This document shows positions 11,135 through 22,844 of a stretch of 64,000 bases of DNA, in pieces (position 1 is the first letter of the stretch; every line of letters begins with the position of its first letter). The position numbers and the translations under genes are program-made. Source of the DNA: Archegozetes longisetosus (Eukaryota; Arthropoda; Arachnida; Sarcoptiformes; Trhypochthoniidae); NCBI GenBank assembly GCA_018873245.2, contig JAEMBT020000003.1:1232447-1296446 (forward strand), given 5' to 3'. Under the pieces are notes generated by a model, which had not been told where the DNA came from, did no database searches, and saw only the letters and a list, made by a program, of their open reading frames with translations.

Positions 11135-13322
11135 TATGTGCACTTGAATTGCATTGTTTAGTCAATGAAAGATGAGCTAATTGTCATAATTTTTGTATAC
11201 TTTAATAATCACAATTAGTATTGATAAGTTAGTGTTTTCTAACTTAAGCACTTAGTTGAGTGGGTTTTACATTTTATATGATTCCGTTTAGCCTCTCTTT
11301 AACATCACTTAACTGCATGTTAAAGCTAAAGGTTCTTCTAGAATGAGATCAGTCATAAGTTTTTCCAATGTGCTGCTTGTTCCAAAAGATAAAGAAGATT
11401 AGATAAACTTAAGGATTCGAAAACTCACTGAGGTTCGCATGAAGTATATTAGTATTCTTGATACCTAGTTAAGAAATTTTCAATCATTTTTACTTATGAC
11501 CGATTTTGAGCAATTTTGACCGTAAAACACTTGATAAGTCATTTGAGAAGTCTTAACTTTTCCAAAAACACGTTTTTATTATAAAGCAAACTTGATATTT
11601 TTATTAAACGTGTCATGAATGCAATTGTAAAAATATCAACAATACTTTAATACGTTAGAGTTTAAATTGTGACTATTTCTCAAATGGAGCTTGAGTGCAA
11701 AATTTAGCACACGATTTGAATATCGCTTAAGAACAGTAAAAAATTGACTTTGGGGCACGCAGGGACTGGTACTGTTCAAACAAACTTCTCAAACAGTAGT
11801 CACACAAGAACTACTAAGGAAGATTTGAATATTATTTTGGTATCTATAGAAGACCCATTCAGAAATGTAGAACAAATTCAAGGTTTATTGGTTATAATTT
11901 AAGACTTCAGACACAGAAGGTTTAATGGTGTGAACTCAAGAGAACAAAGAGCTGCGCATAAAGAAAGTTTAACTCGAATTCGTTGTCGAAATTTTTTAAA
12001 TTTCAAACTGAATAATTTTTATTTTAATTGTTGATGAATCCACATCTTGCGCCACGAGTTATGTAGTGGTCTCAATGCATCAGCCTTTAGACACTCGGTT
12101 TAATGAGCATTATTTGCAGCATGTACGCTAGAGTTGTTGCAAATCTATGCCTATTTAGGATATCTTAACGGCTGATTTCTTATTTTTCCAGACTATTTTT
12201 CGGTAATGACAGACGGTTTACAGCCAAAAATAAGTGCATACTTTGGAGGGTTACTTGATGTCATTAATTGATAAAAGTTACTCGCCATTTTAAGTGAAGA
12301 TCAAAATTTGTTCTTAATTTCCGATAATTCGTCCACTTAAGTGGTAAATCTAGTTCAGGTTAAAAAATATTCTGGTGTTCTATAGATGCTATTAGCCCAA
12401 TCATTGTATTTAAAAAGTTTTTCGTACTTAATTTCAACGTCGAATCTCTTTAATGGTTCACAAAACTGTTTTATCACAATCCCATAGAGCATGTGTGAGC
12501 AGAAACTAAAAGTTAAAATCCCAGAATTTCGATACCAAAAACGGTCTCTAGCTCTCTATTGAAAGGAAGTGAAATAAGTCAGGAAAAATGCAGACTTTTA
12601 TATGAAATTGTAATGATGCCTAACTGATTGTAATCAAGTGATAGTTTGAGAAGACTATCCAACTCATTACTAAAAATAATTGAATTGAGTCATAATGGAA
12701 AGTTTTTCGTCATAACTATTTGTCAAGTCTTATCATTCATTTCCATCACATGACTTGTTGATTGCTTACTGTCAATATTTAATAAATTAACTATAATATA
12801 AATAAATAATGACTAGTTCATAAATGTTTGAACTTGTTTTTCGTCATTTTATCCAAAAGCATCAGGAATTGATCTGGGATCAGTGTAAGAATTTAGGAAT
12901 CCAGTGTACTTTTGCTGTCCACATATCATCCAATTGAATAGAGTAGTCAGTTTATGTCTGACATAAATCTTTGAAATATTTTTTAATCACAACTTGAATT
13001 TCTATAAAACTTATTACTAAAAATAAAAATTTATAAGCCAAAATAAAATTTAATATGTATTTTTTTCATTTCTTTCATTGAAAGTATATTTTCATTTCAA
13101 TAAATTGTATAAATAGTTATAAAATGATTTAGATTTAAAAAGCATTTAATCGAGAAAATTAATTAAGTGGATAATAAACAAAGTATAATGTTTACTCGAA
13201 ATATCCATATCTTTTACTCACACTGGTGTATTTTAAAATATTTAAGTTAAAAGTTACACTACAAATTCTTTCTCTTCTACCAATAAACCAAGTTGATGAA
13301 ATGATCGAAACCATTGTTCTTT
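11135..13322. other. Intergenic, no gene seen
   Basis: No supported reading frame, exon pair or repeat. The segment 12030-12250 is slightly less AT-rich but every frame has stops. Confidence 0.4.
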
Positions 13323-14296
13323 TCATTTAGCCTTACATGTAACCAAGTTCCAAATCCGTTTAGCTCCTGCTCGAAATTCGTCATTAAGCCACCAATAAAT
13401 AATTGGATTATAGGAACAGCTACTTATACCAATCCAATTAAGAGTTAAATATAAGGGAGTTGGGACACAAGAAGTAAGTGGTTTAATAAAGTAGTTATAA
13501 AAATTAAATATATAAAATGGTAACCAACACAATGCAAATAGCACAGTTACTATAATTAGCATTTTAGTTGTGCGCCATTTCATTGTATTTAAATTTTGTA
13601 TTTGAGTTTCAATCATGTCTCCAAAATTTCGTTTCCAATTTGTATGTAATATTTTGGCATACAATAAAGTAGTTATTATCATAGGAATTGCATATACAAG
13701 TAAGTTAATGATTGATACTCGAAGATCTCTTATTAAGTTACTTAAAAATCTATTTTTAATAATTAAAACGGTTCGGCATTCAAAATATGATGAATTAGTT
13801 GTAAAGGAAAGCGTAACGATTCTCATCGATACTGAAGTGAGAGCAACAAATACAATGCAAGCCAACCAAATTATGGATAAAATGAGTTTTACATGTCTCT
13901 TCTTATACGGATAATGGAATAACATAAATCTATCGAAGGCGATTGCGGTAACTAAAAGTCGTGCAACGTAGAATGCTAAAACATGAAATGATTTATTTAT
14001 AGCGCACAGTGTCTCAAATATTTTCCAATTATCTACTAATGACTTATAGCAAACACTCCATTGACCGAAGATTGTTACAGCAGATATGATATCAATAATC
14101 GCCAAATTAGCCAGCAATAAATACGTTGATGTTTTCTCATTGATTTTGACATAAAGACTATGTAACAAACTAGAGTATTGCCAAATAATCCAGTTATCAT
14201 TGTTATTAAGTTAAGGACAATAATAAAAATTTCAAAATAATTCTTGCCATTCTTATAATTATGGCCGTCATTTTCACCAATTAGAGTAGAATTCAT
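13323..14296 (-). CDS. Class A peptide GPCR, one frameshift
   Basis: Seven hydrophobic segments of a rhodopsin-like receptor. Visible landmarks are GNTLVCYIVF in TM1, LLLANLAIID in TM2, FDRF at the DRY position (Arg kept, Tyr to Phe), CWLPFYIF in TM6 and NPIIYWWLNDEF in TM7/helix 8. The N-terminus from the ATG at 14296 begins MNSTLIGEN with an N-glycosylation site; a second in-frame ATG lies at 14365. The TM7-helix 8 sequence recalls neuropeptide receptors, but the ligand class cannot be named. Single exon. The frame shifts once, at the TTTT run 14132-14135 (minus strand AAAA), between TM1 and TM2; one extra A there would make the gene continuous. Either a recent pseudogene or an assembly error. 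Confidence 0.85.
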
Positions 14297-14365
14297 TTCT
14301 GCTTTATTATTGATTGACGAATTTTCAAAAAGAAATTTGATCGCTAAAACGCAATTATACTTCAA

Positions 14366-14901
14366 ATAAGTGTTAGCATTTATTCAAAATTTACATTGGA
14401 AAAAATGTAAACAAATCCCTAATCTTTTCATCAAAACTATTTATTAGAATTCACAGTCAACGACATTACAGCCTCTTATCTATTTAATTTATATGTTCTA
14501 TTATTTAACATTTCGTAATGATATAAACACTCAGAATTATACTGTATTATGGTTAAGCCATTATAATTTCCAATAGATATACATTCATATCAACATCTTG
14601 ATATTTTCCAGGAAACTGGCATCAGAAAAGTTGTTAAAAGTTTGACTTAATTAATACCAAAGAGCCCTTTATTAAGTTCTTTATGATCCCCAGACTCTAC
14701 AAGATTTGCTAATCGTATGTTACTCCTATCGTAATTGTTTTCATGAGTTAATTTGAAGCCTACGCATGAGGTTGCTTTTATGAGTGTTTTTTGTATTTCG
14801 TCTTAATTATAGATACAGTTAATAAATCATTGCTTCGCTAACACTGAACTTTTGTGATGTCAAGAAGACATCGAAATCAGTGAATATTTTTAAAATGTAA
14901 A
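14366..14901. other. Upstream of GPCR, no gene seen
   Basis: AT-rich sequence with no recognised promoter motif of note. Bases 14902-14910 are the left 9-bp target duplication of the next element. Confidence 0.4.
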
Positions 14902-14910
14902 GAGTATGAC

Positions 14911-15915
14911 GGTATCAGGTCGTTTCACCCAACGTTTTTCACCCGCATGACGTTTTACCTAAAAACATTTCTCCCAAGACTTTTCACCCATAATTTTTCA
15001 CCTACAGAACGATTCACCCAATGAGACGTTTCATCCAATTTCGTATTTTACCGCTTCGCGGTAGTGTGCTATTGATAAAGACAGAAACAATTGTCGGTCT
15101 ATATAAGTATTAGCAGATACCTCGATACATGAATCTACAATGTGTTCTTATCGAGTAGGGTGACCACCTCAGGCTTGTCTCATGACGGGACAAAAATATC
15201 AAAGGGGGACCTTACATTTTTAAAAAGAAAAAATACCACTTTTATTAGTCATTAAAAATATTTAAGTGTCAAACAATACATTCTAATATTAAAAAATTGA
15301 AAATTATTAGTTGTGGTTGACTTCAAGGATATTTTTTGTTAAAAATGACATCTTTCAAAAGTTACTCAAAGTAAGAAATACTGGTTTATATCAGATACAA
15401 GTCAAGACAAAAGATTAATTCATTAACTTTTGATTTTAAACCACATGTGTTCAAAACATTAAACTGGGTCTCTTAATTCCTTATCATTTGTAAAATAAAT
15501 TCAATGTTTGAATTTCTAAGAAATATTTTCTAAACACATTTTTCAAAATGAAAGTTGAAAAACGGGACAACTAATTGTCCCGTCGAAAGTTTTTGATTTG
15601 ATGGGATTTCTGTCTTTTATCTCTAAAAAGACGGGACTGTCCCGTCAAAACGGGACGGGTGGTCACCCTATTATCGAGACGTATTACAAATTGCCAGTAG
15701 TGTATACACAGATTAATAAAAGCGTTTTATGAAAAAAGTTATTACCTTATGCAATGAGATCAAATAATACTGTAGGTAAAATGACACTTTGGGTGAAAAG
15801 TCTCGTTGGAAGAAACGACTAATAGGAGAAAAAATGTGGGTGAAATGTACCAGGTTTAGCGTCTTTGGGTGAAACGATTCGTAGGTGAAAACCGTGGGTG
15901 AAAAGATATGGAATC
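14911..15915. mobile_element. Non-autonomous Mutator-like foldback element
   Basis: Both ends carry arrays of a degenerate 16-18-base unit centred on TTTCACCCA: about nine copies at 14920-15060 and about eight inverted copies at 15780-15908. A perfect 9-bp duplication GAGTATGAC flanks it (14902-14910 and 15916-15924), as expected for MULEs. Its left terminus GGTATCAGG is identical to the right terminus of the coding MULE at 27895-31958, and its right terminus (GATTCCAT read inwards) resembles that element's left end GGTTCCAT. It was later invaded by a hAT MITE at 15156-15670. Without that insert it is about 480 bp. Confidence 0.8.
15156..15670. mobile_element. hAT MITE (TAGGGTGACCACC family), copy 1
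   Basis: Ends are TAGGGTGACCACC and its inverse GGTGGTCACCCTA, with the perfect 8-bp target duplication TTATCGAG at 15148-15155 and 15671-15678. Sub-terminal runs of GACGGGACA/TGTCCCGTC occur near both ends. It has no open coding frame. It is inserted in the middle of the MULE-type foldback element and so is younger than it. Copy 2, in the opposite orientation, is at 38680-39201. Confidence 0.92.
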
Positions 15916-15924
15916 GAGTATGAC

Positions 15925-16390
15925 TGTTATTTTATAAATATATTACACATAAATCCGAACGCCCTCCGTATTTAAAACACAAATTCCGAAATTTAAGTAT
16001 TAATATCGATCAATACCATATACATCCATTTATTATTCAATTTGATCGGGTTGTACCGTCGAAACTTTCTAAATTTTTAACTTCCAAATGATTATAATAT
16101 CGAAGTCTAAAACTCACGTGAAAATGATTGAAATTTATGTGAAAACGATTCCAAGAAGCAAATATTGAACTGATTAACGATATATCATCTCAAAAGTCTC
16201 AATAATTTATTCGAGGACATTATGTAACAACCTCAAAATGAAGATTCAGCTAAAATATAGCGAAACATAAAAAGTAGCATATTTCGAAAATTGAAATTCA
16301 GCTGAATTTAAGGTTTTTATTTACAAATGTTCTAGGAAACATGGAAAAGTTGTGTTTAGAACTTCTCTGAACAAACCGAATCATAGGTCA
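15925..16390. other. Intergenic, no gene seen
   Basis: No feature recognised between the two transposons. The last 8 bases before the hAT element (16391-16398) are its target duplication. Confidence 0.4.
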
Positions 16391-16398
16391 GTCTTAAT

Positions 16399-19016
16399 TA
16401 ATAATGTTTCGCTTTCAAGTTTTTAATTTCAATTGTATTTCGATTTCGCTTTTCATTACTTCATCTGATTTTGATTGTATTCCGATTTTAATTTCTTACT
16501 AAATTATTAATATAATTTTGAGCACAACTTTAATAATGAAAGAAAAGGTAATTTTCGATACAAAGAAATACAAAGCTTTATAATAAGAAATATTTTAAAA
16601 ATTCAGGATTTTTAAACAAACTATTTAATAAAGTTGAGAATGTTAAGATATTCAGCATTATTTTAGAAAAACACAATCATTTCTGATCTTTTTTCACTTA
16701 AAAATTTTGACGTCCAATGCAAGTATTACCTGCAGCCGAGAAAACTCTTTCAACTGTTGCTGTTGATGAAGGAATGCTGAGAACATTGAGTGCAATGATT
16801 TTTGAAGCTGATAAAGTTTTCAGTTGAAGAGCCATTTCGCCAGAAATCTAAAGGTTCTGTTTTGAGACTAATACGTGTTTTAGAGATGAAATGTAACCAG
16901 TCTATTAACTGTCAATATTTAAAATTAAATCAACTGTTTGTGCAGGCATTGTACTAAACTCCGATTTCATGAATGCTTCAAACGGAGACATCACTTCAGA
17001 GCTATAAACTGAACTTTCAACTTCACTAATATTTTCAATATGTTCCAAGTATTGCTTCGCATATTTCTTAACGAAATTTGCATAGTTTGATCGTTCTTCA
17101 TTCAAGGTTCTCGCAAAACGCGGATCCAAAAAAGTAGTTGCTATGTAAAGACCATCAGAAAAATGATTATTATCATTAATGAATGGATCAAATCTTTTAT
17201 ATCAAATTCTTTCAAAAGATTATTAGCGGAAATTTTTGCTGGTTCTGCTATACCCTTGAGTGAGGCGGCTGGATAAATAAATAAATAAATTTTTGCTAGT
17301 TCACTACTATTTTTAGTAAAAGATGTCAAATGATGCTTCAAGAATAAGATTGATGAACAAACTTTTGAAATAGTTGTCTCAATATCTTTACTCAACTCAT
17401 TAGTGATATCATTGAAAGGCTTATATAAGTCGACAAATTCTTTAATTGCTTTCCATTCTCTTTGCCTTTAGGTATCAATTTTCTCTTCAGTGCAAATCTG
17501 ATTGATTTCAGATTTTTTATTTATCAAATTACTTATCTGTAAATATAAAGAGTTCCAACGAGTGGGTGTTATATTTGACAAAACTGATACGGAAATCGAT
17601 CTCAAGTTTTCGGTTGTCATCAAATTGTCATATATTTTATCAAATCAGTAGCGCTTTTTAATACTTCTTTATAGGGAGAAGTTTTACTACAGACTGTTAT
17701 AACACGTTAAAGGATATGTATAACAGCCGATTCTTTTGATCTCGACTTCTTTGATTTTAGATTCAAGATCCATTTCTTCAATGTCGAATTCACTCTCATC
17801 ATAATTATCATATATATCAATATCTGAGTCAATATTTAATTCTGCATCTGATTCGTAGTCAATATCCTCACATTCATTCATATCAAGCCATTCAATTTTG
17901 AAGGTTTTAACCGTATCAGAGCCATACGAAAGATATTTTTCATATTTAATACCGTATTCTTGTATTATTGATTGAATTTAGTCTCTAATATTCTCTGCTT
18001 TGTGCGAATATGGGAAAAGTTTTAATTCTAATGTTAAAACATATTTCAAGTTTTTGATTTTGTCATAAAAATATGCAGTTAGTCCTAAATAATGATTCTG
18101 AAAGCCCCTTTTTACTCCAAATATCTGCTTCTAAAGATATAACATCAGTATTTTCAATTTTAATTTGATTTCTTGTTTGGGTTCATAGAAATATTTGAGA
18201 CATTCACCAATCAAACCATTTCTGCCAGGAATCGAAATTTTCATTCAAAAACCATATCAGTTCTCGAAACTATTTTCTCAACTATAGAAATAGAAACAGA
18301 AGTAGTGGAAACTAACCTCACAAGTCTGTGCATAAACCTTTTTGCTATCCGACCATTTCTGTCGTATTTCTTAGCAGTGGATTTAGTTGAAGCATAAGTA
18401 GAAATTATAGATTGAGAAGCTGATGGCTCTTCAGTTTTAAGTTTATTGGCTTTTCTCTCGTTCTCATTGGCACAAAACACTTGATGTTCACTTTTGTGGT
18501 TCGTTCGTAAATGTGTAATTAAATTAGTTTATCGTTTCTCTTTGAGTTCTTTATTACAATTACTTGATTTGCATTTTGATTTTTAGATTTCAGGATTATA
18601 TTCAAAGTATGGAATTCTCAAGATTTATGGCAACATTTTTACATTTCACTGATACACTTCTTTGGGAAGCACTCATAAGAACATTGAAAGTACCTTCGTT
18701 TTGGCTTAATTCTGAATCACTCGAAACTATTTCCTGAGGCATAACTATAACTTATGATTGTTTGGCATATTTTAGGATTACAAACACTGATATATCACCA
18801 TTAAATATAGATAAGACTGTTTTAAGATTACTAGCAATCAAAATGTTCTGCAATAGTAGTGCAATCCTTTTTTCTATTCTTTGTATCAATTGTTTATGTA
18901 ATTTGAAACTTTAGGAATGAGTCATTAAATGTTTTTATTAATGCTTGTTATTTAGTTCAATTCATTTCGATTGTATTTCAATTTCGCTTTCGCTTTCAAA
19001 AAGCGAAACGTCACTA
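16399..19016 (-). mobile_element. hAT transposon with perfect 8-bp duplications
   Basis: Left end TAATAATGTTTCGCTTT and right end, read inwards, TAGTGACGTTTCGCTTT, flanked by the perfect 8-bp direct repeat GTCTTAAT (16391-16398 and 19017-19024). Both sub-terminal regions repeat blocks such as TTTCGATTTCGCTT. At 2618 bp this is the full span of an autonomous element; the transposase inside is on the minus strand and degraded. Confidence 0.92.
16690..18620 (-). pseudogene. hAT transposase, decayed
   Basis: Pieces of one BED-finger hAT transposase can be followed through several frames. In order: a BED-type finger near 18600-18480 (CKSSNCN ... HLRTNHKSEH), an acidic linker at 17881-17760, a TPTRWNSLY motif near 17550, a PFNDITNELSKDIE segment at about 17420-17380, a LDPRF-like start (MDPRFA) at 17129, and a C-terminal dimerisation segment (LSIPSSTATVERVFSAAG) near 16780-16730. 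Multiple stops and frame changes separate these, so it makes no protein. Confidence 0.85.
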
Positions 19017-19649
19017 GTCTTAATCCACAATACTTGACTTGCTTTAAAAAACCTTTGTCTCATCAAACAAAAAATTTAATTTGAAAGAAAGTATTGGAGA
19101 CAATAACTTGAATTTTTAGTAGTTTTAATTGTAGGTATATCCTTCAGCTTTTGTGTGATTTTCGAATGATTTACTAATTCCTTCGAAGTTTTCTAAACAA
19201 TCAAAGGATTCTAAATTTTTCTGAAACGAAGTTTACAAATGATTACTTATGCATCAGTTGGATCAGTTGTGAACTGTTAATAGTCTCAACTCGCTTTCAA
19301 TTTAAAGGTAGCTTTCAGTACTTCTTATACTCATGATTTTAAAGTAAGACTTTTCTTAAAAAGATATTTATATAAAATTGTTTACATTAAACATATGGAA
19401 AGTGATCGAAAAGTCGCTGAAAATTCATCAAGTTTGATGTTAATATTAGCGTTGCTTATAAATCTCTAAAACAGAATTTAAATTCATTTTTATGAAATAA
19501 ACTTTTTCCGTACAAGAAATGGAAAACTAATATCATTTTGTGATAACAGATAACTCTTCAGTTGAACTATTTCTCGACTTTATCTGTTTTCTGAAATTTA
19601 TCGACAAAATTTCAAACTTATAGATCAAAATCAGGCATGTATATATATA

Positions 19650-19931
19650 TTATTGTACAATCACTTTTGTATTATCGAATAATAGATTTAAAACAGTGTA
19701 TAAGATATTAAAGATCAATTGAGAATACAAGATGTCAGTCCAGACAATTTCATTCCAACTGAATATCAGAAGAAAAATCGGAAATATGAGACAAATAGCA
19801 AGTAAACCAAAATCGAATGCGAATGATATTCGATGTGCAATTCCTATACTTTTGGTTTTGATTGGTTTTAAATTACATCGCAATTTGGTCTTGTCTGTAA
19901 CTGAATTTTTAAAATTTAAGATTGCATACAT
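19650..19931 (-). other. Open frame with two membrane segments, unknown
   Basis: 93 residues opening directly after an acceptor-like TAACAG. Two strongly hydrophobic stretches (around FGLLAICLIFPIFLLIF and LYSQLIFNILYTVLNLLF) are separated by a short loop. This could be an exon of a multi-pass receptor (TM6-TM7-like), but the order relative to the next exon is wrong for one gene. I do not recognise it. Confidence 0.25.
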
Positions 19932-19956
19932 CTGTTACTAATTTTTGCTGAGATTC

Positions 19957-20115
19957 TTATTGTGAATACTTGAGGTTGTGAGTAGCATTGAAGACGGATT
20001 TCATGATAGACATAATAATAAGCTCGACATTTCCAGAAGCGACTCCAAATAGTTGAAGTTTAGGAATTAGTTTATATAAGGCTTGTTTATATTGAATCCT
20101 GAATGAGTAGTGGTC
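19957..20115 (-). CDS. Possible last exon of a GPCR-like protein
   Basis: A 53-codon frame follows a clear acceptor (TTCTGTAG at 20116) in phase 0 and ends with TAA at 19957. Its start, DHYSFRIQYKQALYKLIP, resembles the stretch after NPxxY plus helix 8 of class A receptors, followed by a short tail. Upstream exons were not found; the Tigger-like element at 20266-21126 lies where they would be expected. May be a gene remnant. Confidence 0.28.
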   Translation of the reverse strand, partial: DHYSFRIQYKQALYKLIPKLQLFGVASGNVELIIMSIMKSVFNATHNLKYSQ

Positions 20116-20265
20116 CTACAGAATATTCTTTAAATAATCCAAATTTTCTTATCTATTTTCAAAGGACGAAAAAAGTTATCCGTGTTCTAAAGACAAACAT
20201 TTAGTAGTAAACAGAAACTTATCAAAGATGGATATCTAACATATTGTAACATTAAGGTTATAGTA

Positions 20266-21126
20266 CAGTAGGCACTCGATATTTTGAAACCGCTTATTTT
20301 GAAATACCATCTATTATGTGGCACATTAGTTTAGCACTACTTTGGAATTAAATTAAATTATGTTTTAATTATAATTATTAGTTGAAATTAGTATGAAATT
20401 AAAGATAAAGAGTTGAATTTTTGCATAAAATGTCAAAAATAATTTTTTACATAACGTTGTCAATGTTAATGATGATTAAAGTTCGAGGGTTAGTTGTTGA
20501 CAAAATGGAACCTACTCTATTAATAGAGATAGAGAGTTATTCAAACGAGTGTACCGTTCCTTTTCCAACCGGATTAGGGACGTCGCGGCCAACAATCGGG
20601 GATATTTACATTATTAACATAAAATTTGATGTATTACTCAAAAGTTTATGTCAATTAAAACATAATTAAATTTTGATTCAAAGTAGTGATAATCAAATGT
20701 GTCACACAATATTTTGAACCTCATAAAATGTCCCGTCATTTCTCCATAAGGAATAATGTTAATAATGCCGCTTATTTTGAAACCGTTTATCCTGAAATAC
20801 TCGGCATTTTGAACCAAATTGAACATCAGTCCATATTGTTGTGTACCTTTTTATTTTGAAATATCTGTCAAATAATTTCAAGATATAATAACACATCAAA
20901 ATTTCACAAAACCATTATTATTAAGACTGCTGAGCAGTTCAAGTTCCAGAGACGAACCTCAAACCTGAACCCCGATCTAAATAAAATCTGTCTTAGTTAT
21001 TTAAATATTGCATTTTGAGCGAAATCTTTATTTCGAACCTTTTCAATGTACCGGCTATTTCGAAAACTCACTATATTGAATGAAATTTTTTGGCAGAAGC
21101 AGGTTCAAAACAACGAGGTTCCACTG
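20266..21126. mobile_element. Tigger/pogo-like MITE
   Basis: Ends CAGTAGGCACTCGATATTTT and, read inwards from the right, CAGTGGAACCTCGTTGTTTT, flanked by TA on both sides (20264-20265 and 21127-21128). CAGTGGAACCTCG is the typical pogo/Tigger terminus. Internal repeats of CTTATTTTGAAA and CATTTTGAACC occur near both ends. It is 861 bp with no transposase; the small frame at 20421-20669 has no family resemblance. Confidence 0.85.
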
Positions 21127-21128
21127 TA

Positions 21129-22844
21129 TTTCATGTTATTGTTTCGATTTCTCTCCCGTTAGTTTGACTGCATTTTCATCAGAAAGTTTTGCTATGTATT
21201 AATATTTTTCTAATAAAACACTCTTTGAAGTGTAGCCCATAAAACACAATAACGCTTTTCTTTTAAAGCTCAAAACAGATATTTTCGATTTAGTTATTCA
21301 TTTAATAGATAGATAGCCGAATAATATGGAAGTAGAAATCATTGTTGAATTGAAAATGACATCCATTGAAGTTATCTTTTTCTCAGAACGCTTGACATAT
21401 AGAAAACTTTAAAATTTTGATTTTATACATTAGATAAAAGCTAATGTCGCGATAACTCTTTCAAAAATTTAATTGTTGGTCGAATTCAAAATATTTTTTC
21501 AATAGAGCTTTTAATTAAAAGTCATATCGATAGTTTGTAATAGACTTATGTAAATAAATGTTTTAAAAGCAGTTTGAAGCAGATTCAGTTTATTCTCTGA
21601 TATTTACTAGTTTAAAGCTAAGAATTCTCACAATCAATACATTTAAGCTTGATACCAAGTAAGTAATCGAAAAAATTTGTTATATGTCATGATTTTGTTT
21701 ATAAAATATAAAAACATGTTGCGAATGAAATAATGAGAAATTAAATAAGTAACGTAATTGTTTTAATTATCATTCAGACAGATTTCATTATCGAGCTGGA
21801 GTGAAGAAAGCATTGAGCACATTACTGCAACGTATCCTGTCCAACTAAATACAGATTAGTCATTTGTTCTTTTTACTAACTCAAAAAACATTCATATAAC
21901 TCAATATTATGATAATTTGACTATCATGACTATACATTTTAAAGACTGTAATCTAAAGTTCATAGGTATGTGATGTTTTGAGTAATTTGATTATATTTTT
22001 CAAATTTTAGTAGAAGTTTAAGATAAAAAAATTCATTCTATTTGAGTATATATGGGAATACCTCTGAAATGATATTTGCGATCATTTTATCGTGTGATTT
22101 TTTTACAGGATGTAATACAAATATGCTCTCTATCGCACTATTTCTTAATAGTAATAATTACTAATAGATCAATTAAATAGTTGACTGTTCTCTATAGCAT
22201 GTTTGTATTAAATTCTGTAAAACGGGTCACATGATATAATGGTCGCAAGTATCATTTCAGGGGCATTCACTCATATAATGTTTCCTTATGATATTGTGTA
22301 AAACGTACAGTTAAAAATTTTGAAATTTCTTAAGGATTTTGCTGGCCATAAGTAAAAAATCATTCTATACTTCAATTCAGTGAAATAAAAGTATATTGCC
22401 TGACAGTTAGTGTTTGAAAATGAAAATCTACAGAAATTTTGTAAGGGCACTAAATAAGATTATCAATAGAATTCCATAGCTGAATTTTAATTCTATGCTC
22501 AATAGAAATGTATTCAGAAACGTTTTCGTAGTCCTAAATTAAAAGCAATATTAAGATTTAGAAATAGTCAATACTTTTAACCTGAAGTATTTGTTATAAC
22601 TTCATAATGGATGAGGAATTGAACAGATGCGGATCCCACAATTATGAAAATATTAGGCTCTGTTATCTATTATTGAAGTTTTGAACAGTTAGCGAGAATA
22701 ATATGCTATAGATCTCAATCGATCCTATATTCAAACAAGGTTTTATTTTCAAAATTTTACACTTATTAGAAAGCTGAGAATTTTGTTTGTCCAGCTAACC
22801 ATATCACACGTTGCCTATTCTGCCATTCATTAAAAGATAGATTT
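21129..22844. other. Intergenic, no gene seen
   Basis: No supported exons. The stretch ends at the stop codon of the hydroxylase gene. Confidence 0.4.

Noticed and set aside
10433..11154. Short frames on both strands within the 10-kb mariner relic
   Set aside because: They cross the element's inverted terminus or run against the expected transposase frame.
13615..13914. Plus-strand frame of 99 codons
   Set aside because: It lies antisense within the GPCR coding sequence and shows no family pattern.
20421..20669. 82-codon frame with a hydrophobic start
   Set aside because: It sits inside the Tigger-like MITE and has no recognisable domain; the signal-peptide-like start is likely due to T-rich sequence.
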